Shown here: positions 19,962 through 29,896 of the stretch, piece by piece
How positions within the stretch are numbered: the first letter of the stretch is position 1
Layout of the letters: every line of letters starts with the position of its first letter
Notes under the pieces: model-generated
Database searches by the model: none
The model's input: the letters and a program-made list of their open reading frames with translations, nothing else
What the model was told of the DNA's origin: nothing
NCBI RefSeq assembly: GCF_001315985.1
Contig: NZ_BBBI01000003.1
Location: 106,179 to 170,178 of the forward strand
Direction: 5' to 3'
From: Vulcanisaeta distributa JCM 11216
GTDB taxonomy: Archaea; Thermoproteota; Thermoprotei; Thermoproteales; Thermocladiaceae
Length of the DNA: 64,000 bases
Made by a program: the position numbers and the translations under genes

Positions 19962-21416
19962 ATGGAAGAACAAGAGACGCAGCCGCAGGAGGTTAAGGTC
20001 GTCCCTGAAGCGTCAATGACCTTCTCACCGCTTGATTTATTATTTAATCCAAGGTCAGTTGCCATAATTGGAGCCACACCTAGGGAGAATAGTGTTGGTG
20101 GTGTCATTACAAAGAACCTCCTCACTAAGTTTAAGGGTAAGGTTTACCTGGTCAATCCCAAGTATGACGAGGTTAACGGCATTAAGTACTATAAGTCAAT
20201 ACTGGACGTTCAGGATAATATTGATCTGGCGGTCATAGCCGTACCGGCGCCCGCCGTGCCTAAGGTTACGGAGGAGTGCGTGAAGAAGGGTGTTAAGGTC
20301 GTGATTATCATTAGTGGCGGCTTTAGTGAGGTTGGTGAGGAGGGCGCGAAACTTGAGGAGGAGTTGAGGAGAGTTGTTCAAAATCGCATTAGAGTTCTTG
20401 GGCCGAACTGCATTGGTGTTTATAATGCATTTAACGGCCTGGATACGTTCTTTCTCCCCGAGGATAGGATGGGTAGACCAAGGCCAGGTCCTGTGGCATT
20501 AATTAGCCAAAGCGGCGCGGTGGCTGGCGCAATACTTGATTGGGCTGCTAGGAGGAACATCGGTGTTGGATTGGCCGTGAACTACGGGAATAAGCTCGAC
20601 ATTAGTGAAGCCGAGCTTCTTGAATACTTTGCCAGAGATAATAGGGTTAAGGTCATTGTGATGTACATGGAGGGATTGAAATACCCAGGAGAAGGAAAAA
20701 GAACGCTCGAGGTTATGAAGGAGGTAACCAGTGTTAAGCCAATAGTTGTTTACAAGGCAGGCAGGACCAAGGCAGCAACGGGCGCTGTTAAGTCCCACAC
20801 AGCGGCTCTGGCCGGCAATTACGAGGTGTACAGGGCAATGCTCAAACAAGCCAATGTCATAGAGGCTGATAACCTGACTGACGCCTTCGATATGGCCAAA
20901 GCCCTAGCAACACAACCACTGCCAAGGGGGGGCAACAGGGTACTGGTACTAACAGATAGCGGTGGAATGGGTATACAGGCCGTTGATGCCCTTGACATGC
21001 GTGGCCTACAGGTTCCAGAATTATCCGAGAGTCTTCAGGAAATACTGAGGAAGCAATTGCCGCCGCTCGCCGTTACCCGTAATCCCATTGACTTGACGGG
21101 TAGCGCCACGGATGCCATGTACAAGTTCGTACTGGACACGGTACTACCAACGAGCTACGTGGACATGGCATTAATAATAGCCCTGATGCAGATACCTGGC
21201 CTATCAATAAACCTAGGTAACTACATAGTGGAGGCCAGGAGGTTTGGCAAGCCAATAGTTGTTGTCAGCTTTGGTGGCAATGAATATGTGGCTAAGTTCG
21301 AGAGCAACCTGGAGGAAAACGGAATACCGGTATATCACGCGCCACATAGGGCTGCTAAGGCGTTGTGGGCTCTCTACGAATACGCAAAAATTAAAGGTGC
21401 GGCTAAGGAGTGGTGA
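19962..21416 (+). CDS. acdA: ADP-forming acyl-CoA synthetase, alpha (CoA-binding) subunit
   Basis: An intact protein of about 484 residues. It has the CoA-binding Rossmann start NPRSVAIIGATPRENSVGG, the ligase CoA domain with LGPNCIG and ALISQSGAV, and the phospho-histidine site KSHTAALAG. With the beta subunit it converts acyl-CoA, ADP and phosphate to acid, ATP and CoA, giving ATP in archaeal fermentation of sugars or amino acids. The stop overlaps the next start (TGATG). A G7 run is in frame (LPRGGNR). Confidence 0.9.
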   Translation: MEEQETQPQEVKVVPEASMTFSPLDLLFNPRSVAIIGATPRENSVGGVITKNLLTKFKGKVYLVNPKYDEVNGIKYYKSILDVQDNIDLAVIAVPAPAVPKVTEECVKKGVKVVIIISGGFSEVGEEGAKLEEELRRVVQNRIRVLGPNCIGVYNAFNGLDTFFLPEDRMGRPRPGPVALISQSGAVAGAILDWAARRNIGVGLAVNYGNKLDISEAELLEYFARDNRVKVIVMYMEGLKYPGEGKRTLEVMKEVTSVKPIVVYKAGRTKAATGAVKSHTAALAGNYEVYRAMLKQANVIEADNLTDAFDMAKALATQPLPRGGNRVLVLTDSGGMGIQAVDALDMRGLQVPELSESLQEILRKQLPPLAVTRNPIDLTGSATDAMYKFVLDTVLPTSYVDMALIIALMQIPGLSINLGNYIVEARRFGKPIVVVSFGGNEYVAKFESNLEENGIPVYHAPHRAAKALWALYEYAKIKGAAKEW

Positions 21417-22126
21417 TGAGCATGAACCCAATAATTGCGAAGGCCCTTGAGGAGGGTAGGTATAAACTACTCGAGCATGAGTCCTTTGAGTTGCTTAGGC
21501 AGTATAACATACCCGTACCCGACTTCGCCCTGGTTCAGAATGTTGATGAGGCACTCAAGGTGGTTAAGGACATTGGTTACCCAGTGGTACTCAAGGTTGT
21601 TTCTCCAGATATAATCCATAAATCCGATGTTGGTGGTGTTATACTCAATATAAACAGCGATGACGAGCTTAAAAACGCCTGCGAGAGGATCAGGAATAAT
21701 ATTAAGGAAAAGGCGCCGTATGCTAGGATTAGCGGCTTCCTGCTGCAGAGAATGGTGCCTGAGGGCCTAGAGACGATAATTGGTGCAACTAAGGACCCAA
21801 TTTTTGGTCATGTAATAGCCTTCGGCCTTGGTGGCGTAATGGTTGAGGTACTGCAGGACGTGAGCTTTAGGATTGTGCCTATCACCGAGGAGGATGCCAG
21901 GGCAATGGTTAGGGAGATAAAGGGGGGGTATAGGCTCTTTAATGGTTATAGGAACATGCCCGTGAGGGATGAGGAGGCGGTCATATACATAATAACGAAA
22001 TTCTCAGAACTCCTATCCGATAACCCAAACATTGTTGAGGCCGACCTAAACCCAGTCATTGTGCTTGAGAGGGGGGGTAAGGGCGCGTACGCGGCCGATG
22101 CGAGGTTTATAATTGGGTCTATGTAA
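21416..22126 (+). CDS. acdB: ADP-forming acyl-CoA synthetase, beta (ATP-grasp) subunit
   Basis: The 236-residue product is the ATP-grasp subunit that couples the phospho-histidine of the alpha subunit to ADP. Motifs are YPVVLKVVSPDIIHKSDVGG, QRMVPEGLETIIGATKD, FGLGGVMVEVLQDVSFR and EADLNPVIV. The ATG at 21416 overlaps the acdA stop, so the two are translationally coupled. G7 runs add Gly in IKGGYRL and ERGGKG. Confidence 0.9.
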   Translation: MSMNPIIAKALEEGRYKLLEHESFELLRQYNIPVPDFALVQNVDEALKVVKDIGYPVVLKVVSPDIIHKSDVGGVILNINSDDELKNACERIRNNIKEKAPYARISGFLLQRMVPEGLETIIGATKDPIFGHVIAFGLGGVMVEVLQDVSFRIVPITEEDARAMVREIKGGYRLFNGYRNMPVRDEEAVIYIITKFSELLSDNPNIVEADLNPVIVLERGGKGAYAADARFIIGSM

Positions 22127-22140
22127 TGTACGTGAGTTAG

Positions 22141-22150
22141 GTTTAAAATT
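22141..22150 (+). promoter_or_regulatory. TATA box of htpX
   Basis: GTTTAAAATT lies about 25-30 bases before the ATG at 22173, giving a leaderless transcript. Confidence 0.5.
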
Positions 22151-22172
22151 AATACCGTGGTTTTCGCCTTGT

Positions 22173-23151
22173 ATGAACAAGGCATTACTGGTGTTTAGGT
22201 TGAAGATGTCACTCGCGATAATAGCAATATTATTACTGGGCGCCGCGTTTACGTACGGCATCATGTGGTGGTTGACGGGAGGTCGATAGGCGGTATTGCG
22301 CTTGTCACTAGTTTAGTTGTTATGGCGTTTTTCCTAACGCTGTTCCAGTGGTTGATTGGTCCATTTCTGATTAATGTCATGTATAGGGCTCACGAGGTTA
22401 AGCCTGATGACCCAACCTACGGCTGGGTCTATGACATGGTTGCCGACGTTGCAAGGGCTAATGGCTTTAAGGATGTGCCCAAGGTCTACATAGCCGATGT
22501 ACCGTTCCCCAACGCCTTCGCCTATGGAAGTCCAATAGCCGGTAAGAGGGTTGCGATAACACTGCCCCTACTGAAGATACTGAAGCCTGGTGAGTTGAAG
22601 GCCGTCCTTGGCCATGAGATCGGCCACCTAAGGCATAGGGATGTGGAGGTCTTAATGGCCGTTGGTTTGCTGCCCACGGTCATTTACTGGCTTGGTTGGT
22701 CACTCTGGTGGGGGGGTGGTTGGTGGGGGGGAGGTTGGTCTGAGGGTAGGGATAACAATGGAGGACTACTGCTCTTAATAGGTTTAGTTCTTATCGCCGT
22801 TAGCTTCCTATTCCAATTGTTCGTCCTTTACATTAATAGGCTGAGGGAAGCCTACGCGGATATTAACGGTGCATTGACCGTGGAGAATGGCGCCCGTAAC
22901 CTACAGAGGCCCTTGCAAAGATAACGCTTTACATGGATCCGAACGTGGTGAAGAGGACTACGAACGGCACATTGAGGATGCTATTCTTCGCACCGCCAGT
23001 AAGTACTGAGTATATTGAGAGTAATGTTGATGATTTAATAGAGTATTGGAGACATTATAAGCCGTCAATTTGGGAGGAGCTGTTCATGACGCACCCACAC
23101 CCAGCAAAGAGGATACAAATGCTTGATAGATTGGTTGAATATTTACCGTAA
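22173..23151 (+). CDS. htpX: HtpX-like membrane zinc protease, two frame breaks
   Basis: About 326 residues after repair at about 22283 and 22912 (each one missing G). An N-terminal membrane segment ([17 protein letters not shown]) and a second one are followed by [13 protein letters not shown] with the HExxH zinc site, a hydrophobic hairpin with a Trp/Gly-rich loop, and [10 protein letters not shown] carrying the third ligand. HtpX proteases degrade misfolded membrane proteins. Two G7 runs lie in the Trp/Gly loop (22710, 22725). Confidence 0.85.
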
Positions 23152-23206
23152 TTCTTAGTTTTTAACTAAGTCTTAGGATTTGAATTTAAATATACAATGG
23201 GATTCT

Positions 23207-23530
23207 TTATTCCTCCTTTATTGCTGATTGAAGATAAAGAACTCTATACTTATTCCTGAACTTAAGCAGGGCAAAGGTAAATATTTGTTCACCACTAACG
23301 TCATCGCTTGTTGCCGTGACCCTCACGTATCTAGCGCTGTCTAGGTCCTTAACGATATTACCATCTATATCGAAGAACATCACATCCTTAACACTAAGTC
23401 CAATACTTGCCAATGCATCCTTAATGCAACTGATCACTGATGGTTCATCAACATCATAGCATTTACCACCCATGAACTCGCTCATCACTCTGCCATGCAA
23501 TTCATACACCCGCTTATTCAAATTGCTCAT
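23207..23530 (-). CDS. hypothetical protein
   Basis: A 107-residue soluble protein with a strand pattern in its second half (SARYVRVTATS, KYRVLYLQSA) and two cysteines (KCYDV, SCIKD). No family is recognised. It is flanked by convergent htpX and a divergent small gene and has no frame problem. Confidence 0.5.
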   Translation of the reverse strand: MSNLNKRVYELHGRVMSEFMGGKCYDVDEPSVISCIKDALASIGLSVKDVMFFDIDGNIVKDLDSARYVRVTATSDDVSGEQIFTFALLKFRNKYRVLYLQSAIKEE

Positions 23531-23668
23531 CCAAATGCTATCGCCATACCACTAAATATATCTTATCTGCCCATCTCACTATAAGGCAATCATAAGTATT
23601 CCCAATGATAAACAGGGATACTGCGGGTTAGGTAATGCTTATTTTTAACTAAGCATTATTCAAATTTG

Positions 23669-24148
23669 ATGGAGGTCTTAAACACTGGTAGGAATGTCAT
23701 GGACATGCTCAATGAGCTCCTCAATGACTTAAATAGGGATGATTTATCCCTCATTGAGAGGCTGCCCTATGTTCGTGAGTATGAGAGGTATAGGGACGTG
23801 ATCACAAACATACTCAGGGAATTCCACATAGCGCTGGTTCTCGTTAGGATAACCTTCAACGATGGTTCTCGCAAGGGCTATGTATTCCTAATAAGAGGCG
23901 AGGGTGGTGAGTTGGGTAAAATACCCACGTCTGGCGTTGTCGAAGGTTATGTAGTGAGTGTTAAGGGTAATGATAGAAAGAAGCTTCTATATAACCCAGT
24001 AAACTTTAGTAAGTCTGACGACGTGGCTGCTAGGATTATGGAATTTGCAAGTATGTATAGGAAGGCTGAGGAGAGAATATCGCAGCTTCAATTACTCCGC
24101 GAAGCCGAGAAGGACTACGCATTGTTCTATGAGGAGGCTGGCGATTAA
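23669..24148 (+). CDS. hypothetical protein
   Basis: About 159 residues from the ATG at 23669. It is mostly helical, with a strand pair in the centre (HIALVLVRITF, KGYVFLIRGEGG) and a charged C-terminal helix (YRKAEERISQLQLLREAEK) that may be a coiled coil. No motif is recognised. Confidence 0.5.
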   Translation: MEVLNTGRNVMDMLNELLNDLNRDDLSLIERLPYVREYERYRDVITNILREFHIALVLVRITFNDGSRKGYVFLIRGEGGELGKIPTSGVVEGYVVSVKGNDRKKLLYNPVNFSKSDDVAARIMEFASMYRKAEERISQLQLLREAEKDYALFYEEAGD

Positions 24149-24179
24149 TGACTTAAATTATAGGTATTTATTAATTAAG

Positions 24180-24240
24180 GGTGGTGAGGAACACGCCCTT
24201 ATCTGAAGGTACCAATGATGAGTACCGCAGACTGAGTTTA
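24180..24240 (+). ncRNA. C/D box guide RNA
   Basis: The order is C box GTGAGGA (24184-24190, one base off consensus), guide ACACGCCCTTAT, D' box CTGA (24203-24206), C' box ATGATGA (24215-24221), guide GTACCGCAGA and D box CTGA (24232-24235). Sizes match archaeal methylation guides. It ends at the stop of the DUF1152 gene on the other strand. Confidence 0.7.
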
Positions 24241-25285
24241 CCTATCTACTAATTGCGACTGCGACCTTAATCTACCCTTTATTTCCTTAATCATTAGGTA
24301 GGTCTCTTCGGGACTTGGTATCTTTAACCTAGTCCTGTAATACCTATAAACCTCTTCTTCAAAGTTCAGTTCGGTCATTACTCCCCCCCTGCTATTTAGT
24401 ATCTTCATGGCATCCCAAGGATCCTTTGCATTAATTATAAGGTTAGCCAGTGGTAGGTCGTTCATTGCCTTCTTTAGGTCCAGGTAGTAAGTTATTGATG
24501 ATGATATGTCCAACCTAACGTACCTGGTGTTCCCCCTTATGCTAACATTCCCATAATGGCCCCTTGCAGCCTTAAAAACTAAGGCACTGGCCTCGGTTAT
24601 TGCCCTATTGAGTATGTCCTCGAGTATCGCCAAGTCATCCCTAGTCGGCCCATAGGCACCCAGAAATGCGCCCTTGCTGGCTAATTGGCTTATTCTTGTT
24701 AATACATAGTCCCTATCTAACTCCCCGTCTACGCCAGCCCGTAATACCGAGTACTGTTGGGACACCCGTGATTTCCTGAACCTTGCTTAAGACAGCGACT
24801 GAGTAACTATCCGTAAGTGGGCTGTAGAGTCCATCTTCATTACCTAAGGCGAGCACATCGCCACCGACGTCTATGCCTATCACGGCATCAATGCCATATT
24901 TATTCACGTAGTCGCTAAGTTCCTTAGCCACGTTATTTACAGACCCTGAGATGCTTATTCCCAATCCATCATCCTTAATTACACTTAGTACATTGGCTAT
25001 TTGAGGAATAACGTGCTTACCCTCCCTAACTGCGTAGGTGTCTCCATTAACAATGGCCAGGTAATTACCAATTGCCTCAGCATTTTTAAGCTCCTGAATT
25101 CTGATGGGTCCTGGTACAATATCGTTCACATACCTTTCCCAAAGCACGGCGCCGAGTACGGCGTTCTTATCCTCATTAATGGCCAGACTATAGGTAATTG
25201 TTGAACCAACAACATCACCCCCCCCACCGCCAATACCAATCACTAGGACACTCCTTATATTAATTCCAATAATTTCATCAATCAC
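24238..25285 (-). CDS. DUF1152-type protein, one frame break
   Basis: About 349 residues after joining near 24740 (one missing G in CTGGCG). Features are VLVIGIGGGGGDVVG near the N-terminus, AVIGIDVGGDVLA in the middle and an Arg/Asp-rich helical C-terminal half (YVLTRISQLASKGAFLGAYGPT). This fits a widely conserved archaeal family of unknown function with a nucleotide-binding-like Gly loop. The loop contains a C8 run (25218-25225) that is in frame. Confidence 0.7.
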
Positions 25286-25345
25286 GGGTAAGGTTCATAT
25301 TCAATCATTTAAATGCATTAGCCAGGTCTTTAAAATTCGTGGAAG

Positions 25346-26149
25346 TCACGGTTCATTATTAATTATACCATCAACCGTGAAATAATACGTATTATTCACG
25401 TACATATTAATTAATACCACCACGTGAAAATTACCATTTATTACAGTCACTGCATTACATAGTCTGATGCTTGGTGATGCATGTAATGTATAATCTATTG
25501 TACCCTCATAAACTGTATAATTATGTGCCTGCCTAATCATGTGAAAAACACCAACATAGTAAAGCGTTATGTTTATATTGTTGGGTTCATGATTAACTTT
25601 ACCCGCTAGGTACCTATTAATGTCTTGCACGGCCTCTGTTATATTATTGGCTTGGATAGTCACGTTGATTTTCATGCCGCTGGCTATGCCATTAATTACC
25701 TGTGCATAGTAGCATAAATTGAATGGATATGTAACAACGACGGTCCCCCCCTAATATTATTAGATTGAGTAGTTGCCTGGATGATTGCGCTGTACACGGT
25801 CTCATTATCCTTGCCGTAAATCTCGTAATTAATTATCTCGTACCTTACGGCATACCCAGTCCTATTACTAATAGTGTTGAGGGCATAATTTAATGTATTC
25901 GTTAGGTTCTTAGCAAGGGCGTTGCATGAGTAATTCATGGGGGTTTACAATAACTTGGCATGCATCGTTGTGTAGTATCTGCGGTAACGTGTTATTTAAT
26001 TGCTTAAACACGTTTATGGATAATAGGTAGGTATTCTCGAGGGTTAATGCTCTCGATGTCTCATCATTCACATAACTTATTAAGTATGTAGTTAGCACGA
26101 TTATAACCAGTAATGTTATGATTATTGGCAATAATGACTTATAGATCAT
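25346..26149 (-). CDS. secreted or membrane-anchored protein, two frame breaks
   Basis: About 267 residues after joining three frames. An N-terminal membrane segment (LLPIIITLLVIIVLTTYLI) is followed by an Asn/Thr/Tyr-rich exterior with many N-x-S/T sites (NLTN, NRTG, NETV, NITL, NYTV). Breaks are at about 25940 and at the C7 run 25745-25751, where eight or five bases give IRGGTVVVTYPF. It is last in a minus-strand cluster of small membrane proteins, and pilus or surface-layer roles are possible. No homologue is recognised. Confidence 0.55.
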
Positions 26150-26155
26150 TCATTA

Positions 26156-26464
26156 TCACCTAACGTATGCCACGTACACGTTAACCTCAAGCTGCGAACC
26201 ATTACTTAGTATCCTTGGGCACATGACTAAGTAATTACCCATTGTAACTTTATTCGTTATTATGACATGATCTAGATACATATTGCCAGTGAAATTACCT
26301 AATTGGCATTCCGTGAATAGGTAAGTTCCCATCGTTGCTCTGTAGTCGATAATTGATAACCTCAGTAGTTGGTTTGTTAGGTATATGGTGAGGATGAGTA
26401 TTGCGACTATTAGCATTATTGAGATTAGTAGGTCAGGGAATACCAAGGAGTCTGCGAGTGCCAT
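26156..26464 (-). CDS. small pilin-like or membrane-anchored protein
   Basis: 102 residues with one N-terminal hydrophobic helix (LLISIMLIVAILILTIYL, about residues 12-30) and a beta-rich, likely extracellular remainder with two cysteines and N-x-T/S sites. This single-helix-plus-head layout is that of archaeal type IV pilins, but I see no clear class III signal peptide. It overlaps the upstream small gene. Confidence 0.5.
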   Translation of the reverse strand: MALADSLVFPDLLISIMLIVAILILTIYLTNQLLRLSIIDYRATMGTYLFTECQLGNFTGNMYLDHVIITNKVTMGNYLVMCPRILSNGSQLEVNVYVAYVR

Positions 26465-26603
26465 TAATAATCACCATGGCATAATTACTCACGGAGTTTA
26501 CTAGGTAGAGCGTTTTTATTAGGAAGCCCTCTATAATGATTATGATCATAAATATCATCAATATGAGTATTGACGTTAGTATGTACCTAATCAATGTAAT
26601 CAC
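26433..26603 (-). CDS. 56-residue membrane protein
   Basis: A short GTG-started frame. About 20 residues form one membrane helix (ILTSILILMIFMIIIIIEGF) followed by a short polar tail. It overlaps the next gene upstream (stop at 26600) by four bases and the gene downstream by about 30, which is strong evidence for an operon although the gene is tiny. Confidence 0.5.
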   Translation of the reverse strand: MITLIRYILTSILILMIFMIIIIIEGFLIKTLYLVNSVSNYAMVIINGTRRLLGIP

Positions 26604-26785
26604 CTAATCGCTGAATTAATCCATTGAATTATTGAGTTGAGTTCGCTGATTATTTCGATATTATTCCGTAATAACTCTATATACATGGTTATCACGGTCA
26701 TTGAAAGTACAATGGAAATGACCATGAGTATTAAAGTCCCATACTCCTGAAATAATATATTCATTAGTTCCTCAAGGAACTTCAC
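26600..26785 (-). CDS. 61-residue membrane protein
   Basis: One membrane helix (LILMVISIVLSMTVITMYI) with a short N-terminal acidic segment and a C-terminal amphipathic helix. It is the first gene of the small membrane protein cluster at 25.3-26.8 kb. No family is recognised. Confidence 0.5.
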   Translation of the reverse strand: MKFLEELMNILFQEYGTLILMVISIVLSMTVITMYIELLRNNIEIISELNSIIQWINSAIR

Positions 26786-26829
26786 AATTACTAATTACCA
26801 ACCCAATATATAAGCCACTACCATAGTCA

Positions 26830-28815
26830 TTATTGAGTAAATAACCGTGTACTACTAATTACATGACTTATCAACCGCTTAACCTCATCAGCCAAGTATC
26901 TCTTGCATTCAACCTCAAGGACCTCACCCTTAACATGCCTCTCCTCACTAAGGGCCTCCTCAATCGTGTTTCTAGCCACCACCTCATATACTCGCCTCAA
27001 CCTTGTCATCACTAGCCCTAACAACGCGTCCAACCCTCTGAATCATCTGTCTCTGGGAACCAGTCCCCCCCGACAGGATGATCGCTACATCCGCATCGGG
27101 CACATCGATACCCTCATCAAGGACTGTAGTAGTCACAATAACCTTATACGTACCTCTAGCAAAGGCCCTGAATATCGAGTCCCTATCACTTGTCTTGGAG
27201 GTTATCAATGCGACAATGGGCCCCCAACTCCTCCTTAAGGACCTTATACAACTCCTCGGCCTGCCTTATTAACTGCGTAAAAACAATAATCTTACTACCA
27301 ATATTAACCTCCGCCTTCGCTATTTCCCTGGCAACGTCTATCTTGGCGCTCGCCATACTCGCAATGTTCCTCAGTACAATGGCATTATCACCAGCCTTCT
27401 CATAACTCCTCCTCTCCTCAGGCGTTAGGTCAACATAGATCCTAAAATGCCTAACTGGAACAACCAACTTAGCCTCAACCATGTCCCTATAATCAGCCTG
27501 GTAAACAATATCACCGGCGCTCAGGAAGATCAAGTGCTCATTACTATCGCTCCTCCTCGGCGTAGCAGACAAAGCCAACCTAAAGGGCGCCCTAAGCTTA
27601 AACGCAACCTCCTTAAAGGTATCGGCAGGAACGTGGTGCGCCTCATCAAATATAACCATATCAAACCTATTGCTTATCTCCGTAATCCTATTAACTGCCG
27701 AGTTATAGATCGCCACAGTGACCTCCCTAACATCATCATAACCACCACCCAACCTACCAGCCCTAATGCCCAGGTACTTCATTACCCTCTCATACCACTG
27801 ATTCATTAATTCCTCCGTTATGACGAGTATTATCGCTGGTGCCTTAACCGTGGCCAGTGCTTTAAGGGCTATGAATGTCTTACCACCGCCGGTTGGTACG
27901 ACAATCGTACCCCCCCTCTTACCAGCCCTCAGCCAAGCGTCAAGGCTCTCTCCTGGAAGGGTAAGAGCTTCACCTCGTCCTTAGGGACCTGTATCTCTCT
28001 CGGGCTCCATGGTAAGTCAACAACCTTATAACCACTCTTTACCAGTAATTCTCTAATGGTATTCCTAACGAATACGGGGGGGAACCTAATCATAACCTTA
28101 CCATCATTTCTAACAACATCATCCTTACGTATGAGTCTCAGATCACGCCTATTCAAGTTTCCCTCCTTATCGGTGATGTAGTACGGAATGGTTAAACCAT
28201 TAGCCTTTCATAAAGCTCCTTCGACAGAAAGTGAAGCTCAGCAGTATCAAGGCCAAGCCTAGCTGTCCACCACTCAATCCTCCTCATGAACAAGTCTCTC
28301 AACTTATTATTAGCCAAGGCAAATTCCCGAGCTCTTTTCAGTGCGAGCTCCATATCACCAATCACCGCCTTGCCAATGAGCAACTGCCTAATGTTCTCCA
28401 CGGCCTTATCAACGTACTCTTCATATGAAGATACACCGCCTATATAGTTCCTATCATTCTTAATGAAGTCCCTGACCAAGCACGATAGTGAAACAATGAA
28501 TAAACCACCCTCCTCACCCAACACACAATCACTGGGTATAGAACCGAGGCTCCCCCCCAAATCCTCGACACCGATAACGCCGCCTGATGAGTTTACGAGA
28601 ATAGTCTTCATCAATTTCTCAGTCTCCTCGCTAGTTAGTTCGAGTAATTCCTTCAACTCCCTAATTAATGAGACGGAGTAAACCTTACCGGACCAATACT
28701 CACCATTCCACCTAAAGCCAAGTTCCTTCAGCCTATCCTTAACCCTCGATACCCTATCCCACGGCCACTCCCTCCTAATCTCAACATCACCATTTATGAC
28801 AACCCTAAATAGCAC
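26830..28815 (-). CDS. XPB/Ssl2-type helicase, four frame breaks
   Basis: The reconstructed protein is about 660 residues. The N-terminal half is the damage-recognition-like region. The helicase core shows LLPFQERAL, Walker A VPTGGGKTF, IFDEAHHVP, ALSATPRR, TTVLDEGIDVPDADVAI and QRVGRVVRA. XPB enzymes unwind or translocate on DNA in transcription initiation and repair, in archaea with the nuclease Bax1. Breaks fall near 28198, 27948, 27212 and 27000, some needing an extra base and some one fewer. Such damage in a core gene points to sequence error. Confidence 0.85.
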
Positions 28816-28876
28816 TAACCATGTACTAACTGCACAGTACTTAAAGCTTACAAAGGTTTAAGCTTCATAATCCATA

Positions 28877-29896
28877 ATGAACCTAATTGACTACCCAAGA
28901 TGGCCATCACTCGCAAGGGAGTCGATACTTAACGTTCCCATGGACCTAAGAAACATTAGATTAAACATCGACGGTAAGGTCATAGATTACAATGGAGAAA
29001 TAGATTCGGTGGTCATCACCGGTATGGGTGGTAGTGGCGTTGTTGGCGACATAATCAATGACTTGTGCTGGTTCTGGGATTGTAGAGTACCCATAATCGT
29101 GAGTAAGAACATGAGGTTGCCAAGGAGGTTGTCAAGGCCGTTGGTCATAGCCATTAGTTACTCGGGTAACACTGCCGAGACAATAATGAGCGCCAATGAG
29201 GCCCTGTCCAGGGGATACCCAGTGATCGGTATTACGACAGGCGGTAAATTAAGCGCGGTACTCGGCAGTAAGGGCGTACCCGTTGTCCTAATTCCAAAGG
29301 CCTCGGCACCCAGGTATGGACTACCTGCGCTGCTATACCCAGTGCTCATTATCCTGGAGAGATTTGGCGTTACCTCAGTGGCTAATGAGTTGGAGAGTGG
29401 TATTGCTGGGATCGAGAATGCCCTTAAGCACGTCGACGATGCGGTAAACCTGGCTAGGCAGTTAGTGAATTCGATACCGGTGGTTTGGGTCACGGAGAGT
29501 AGGCGTGGTGTTGGTATTAGGTTTAAGAATGACCTTAACGAAAACGCCAAGTACTACTCAGTGGTCTCGGTAGTGCCCGAGGGTGCTCATAATGACATAG
29601 CCGCAGTCACGACTAAGCAGGTTGGTTTAAGGCATGTTGCGATAATGGGGCCTAATGACTACGAGGGGGGGTTGTACGAGGAGGTCCTCATTGACGTAGT
29701 ATCGTCATTCGGGGCAAAGCCAATAATCATAAGGCTTGAGGGTAAGACGCCCCTAGAGACCGAGATGTATGGTGTGACCTACCTAGGAATAGTGACCTTG
29801 GCCCTAGCGGGGTTGCTGGGCGTTGAACCGGTATCTACGGAGCCAATTGACAGGCTTAAGAACCTACTTAGTGAGAGGAGGGTGTTCCAGGTCTGA
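28877..29896 (+). CDS. bifunctional phosphoglucose/phosphomannose isomerase
   Basis: An intact 339-residue sugar isomerase of the crenarchaeal PGI/PMI type. It has two SIS-fold halves, VITGMGGSGVVGD and IAISYSGNTAETI for phosphate binding, and VPEGAHNDI with the catalytic His. It interconverts fructose-6-phosphate with glucose- and mannose-6-phosphate. A G7 run is in frame (YEGGLYE). The gene converges on the MFS gene with a 29-base overlap. Confidence 0.9.
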   Translation: MNLIDYPRWPSLARESILNVPMDLRNIRLNIDGKVIDYNGEIDSVVITGMGGSGVVGDIINDLCWFWDCRVPIIVSKNMRLPRRLSRPLVIAISYSGNTAETIMSANEALSRGYPVIGITTGGKLSAVLGSKGVPVVLIPKASAPRYGLPALLYPVLIILERFGVTSVANELESGIAGIENALKHVDDAVNLARQLVNSIPVVWVTESRRGVGIRFKNDLNENAKYYSVVSVVPEGAHNDIAAVTTKQVGLRHVAIMGPNDYEGGLYEEVLIDVVSSFGAKPIIIRLEGKTPLETEMYGVTYLGIVTLALAGLLGVEPVSTEPIDRLKNLLSERRVFQV

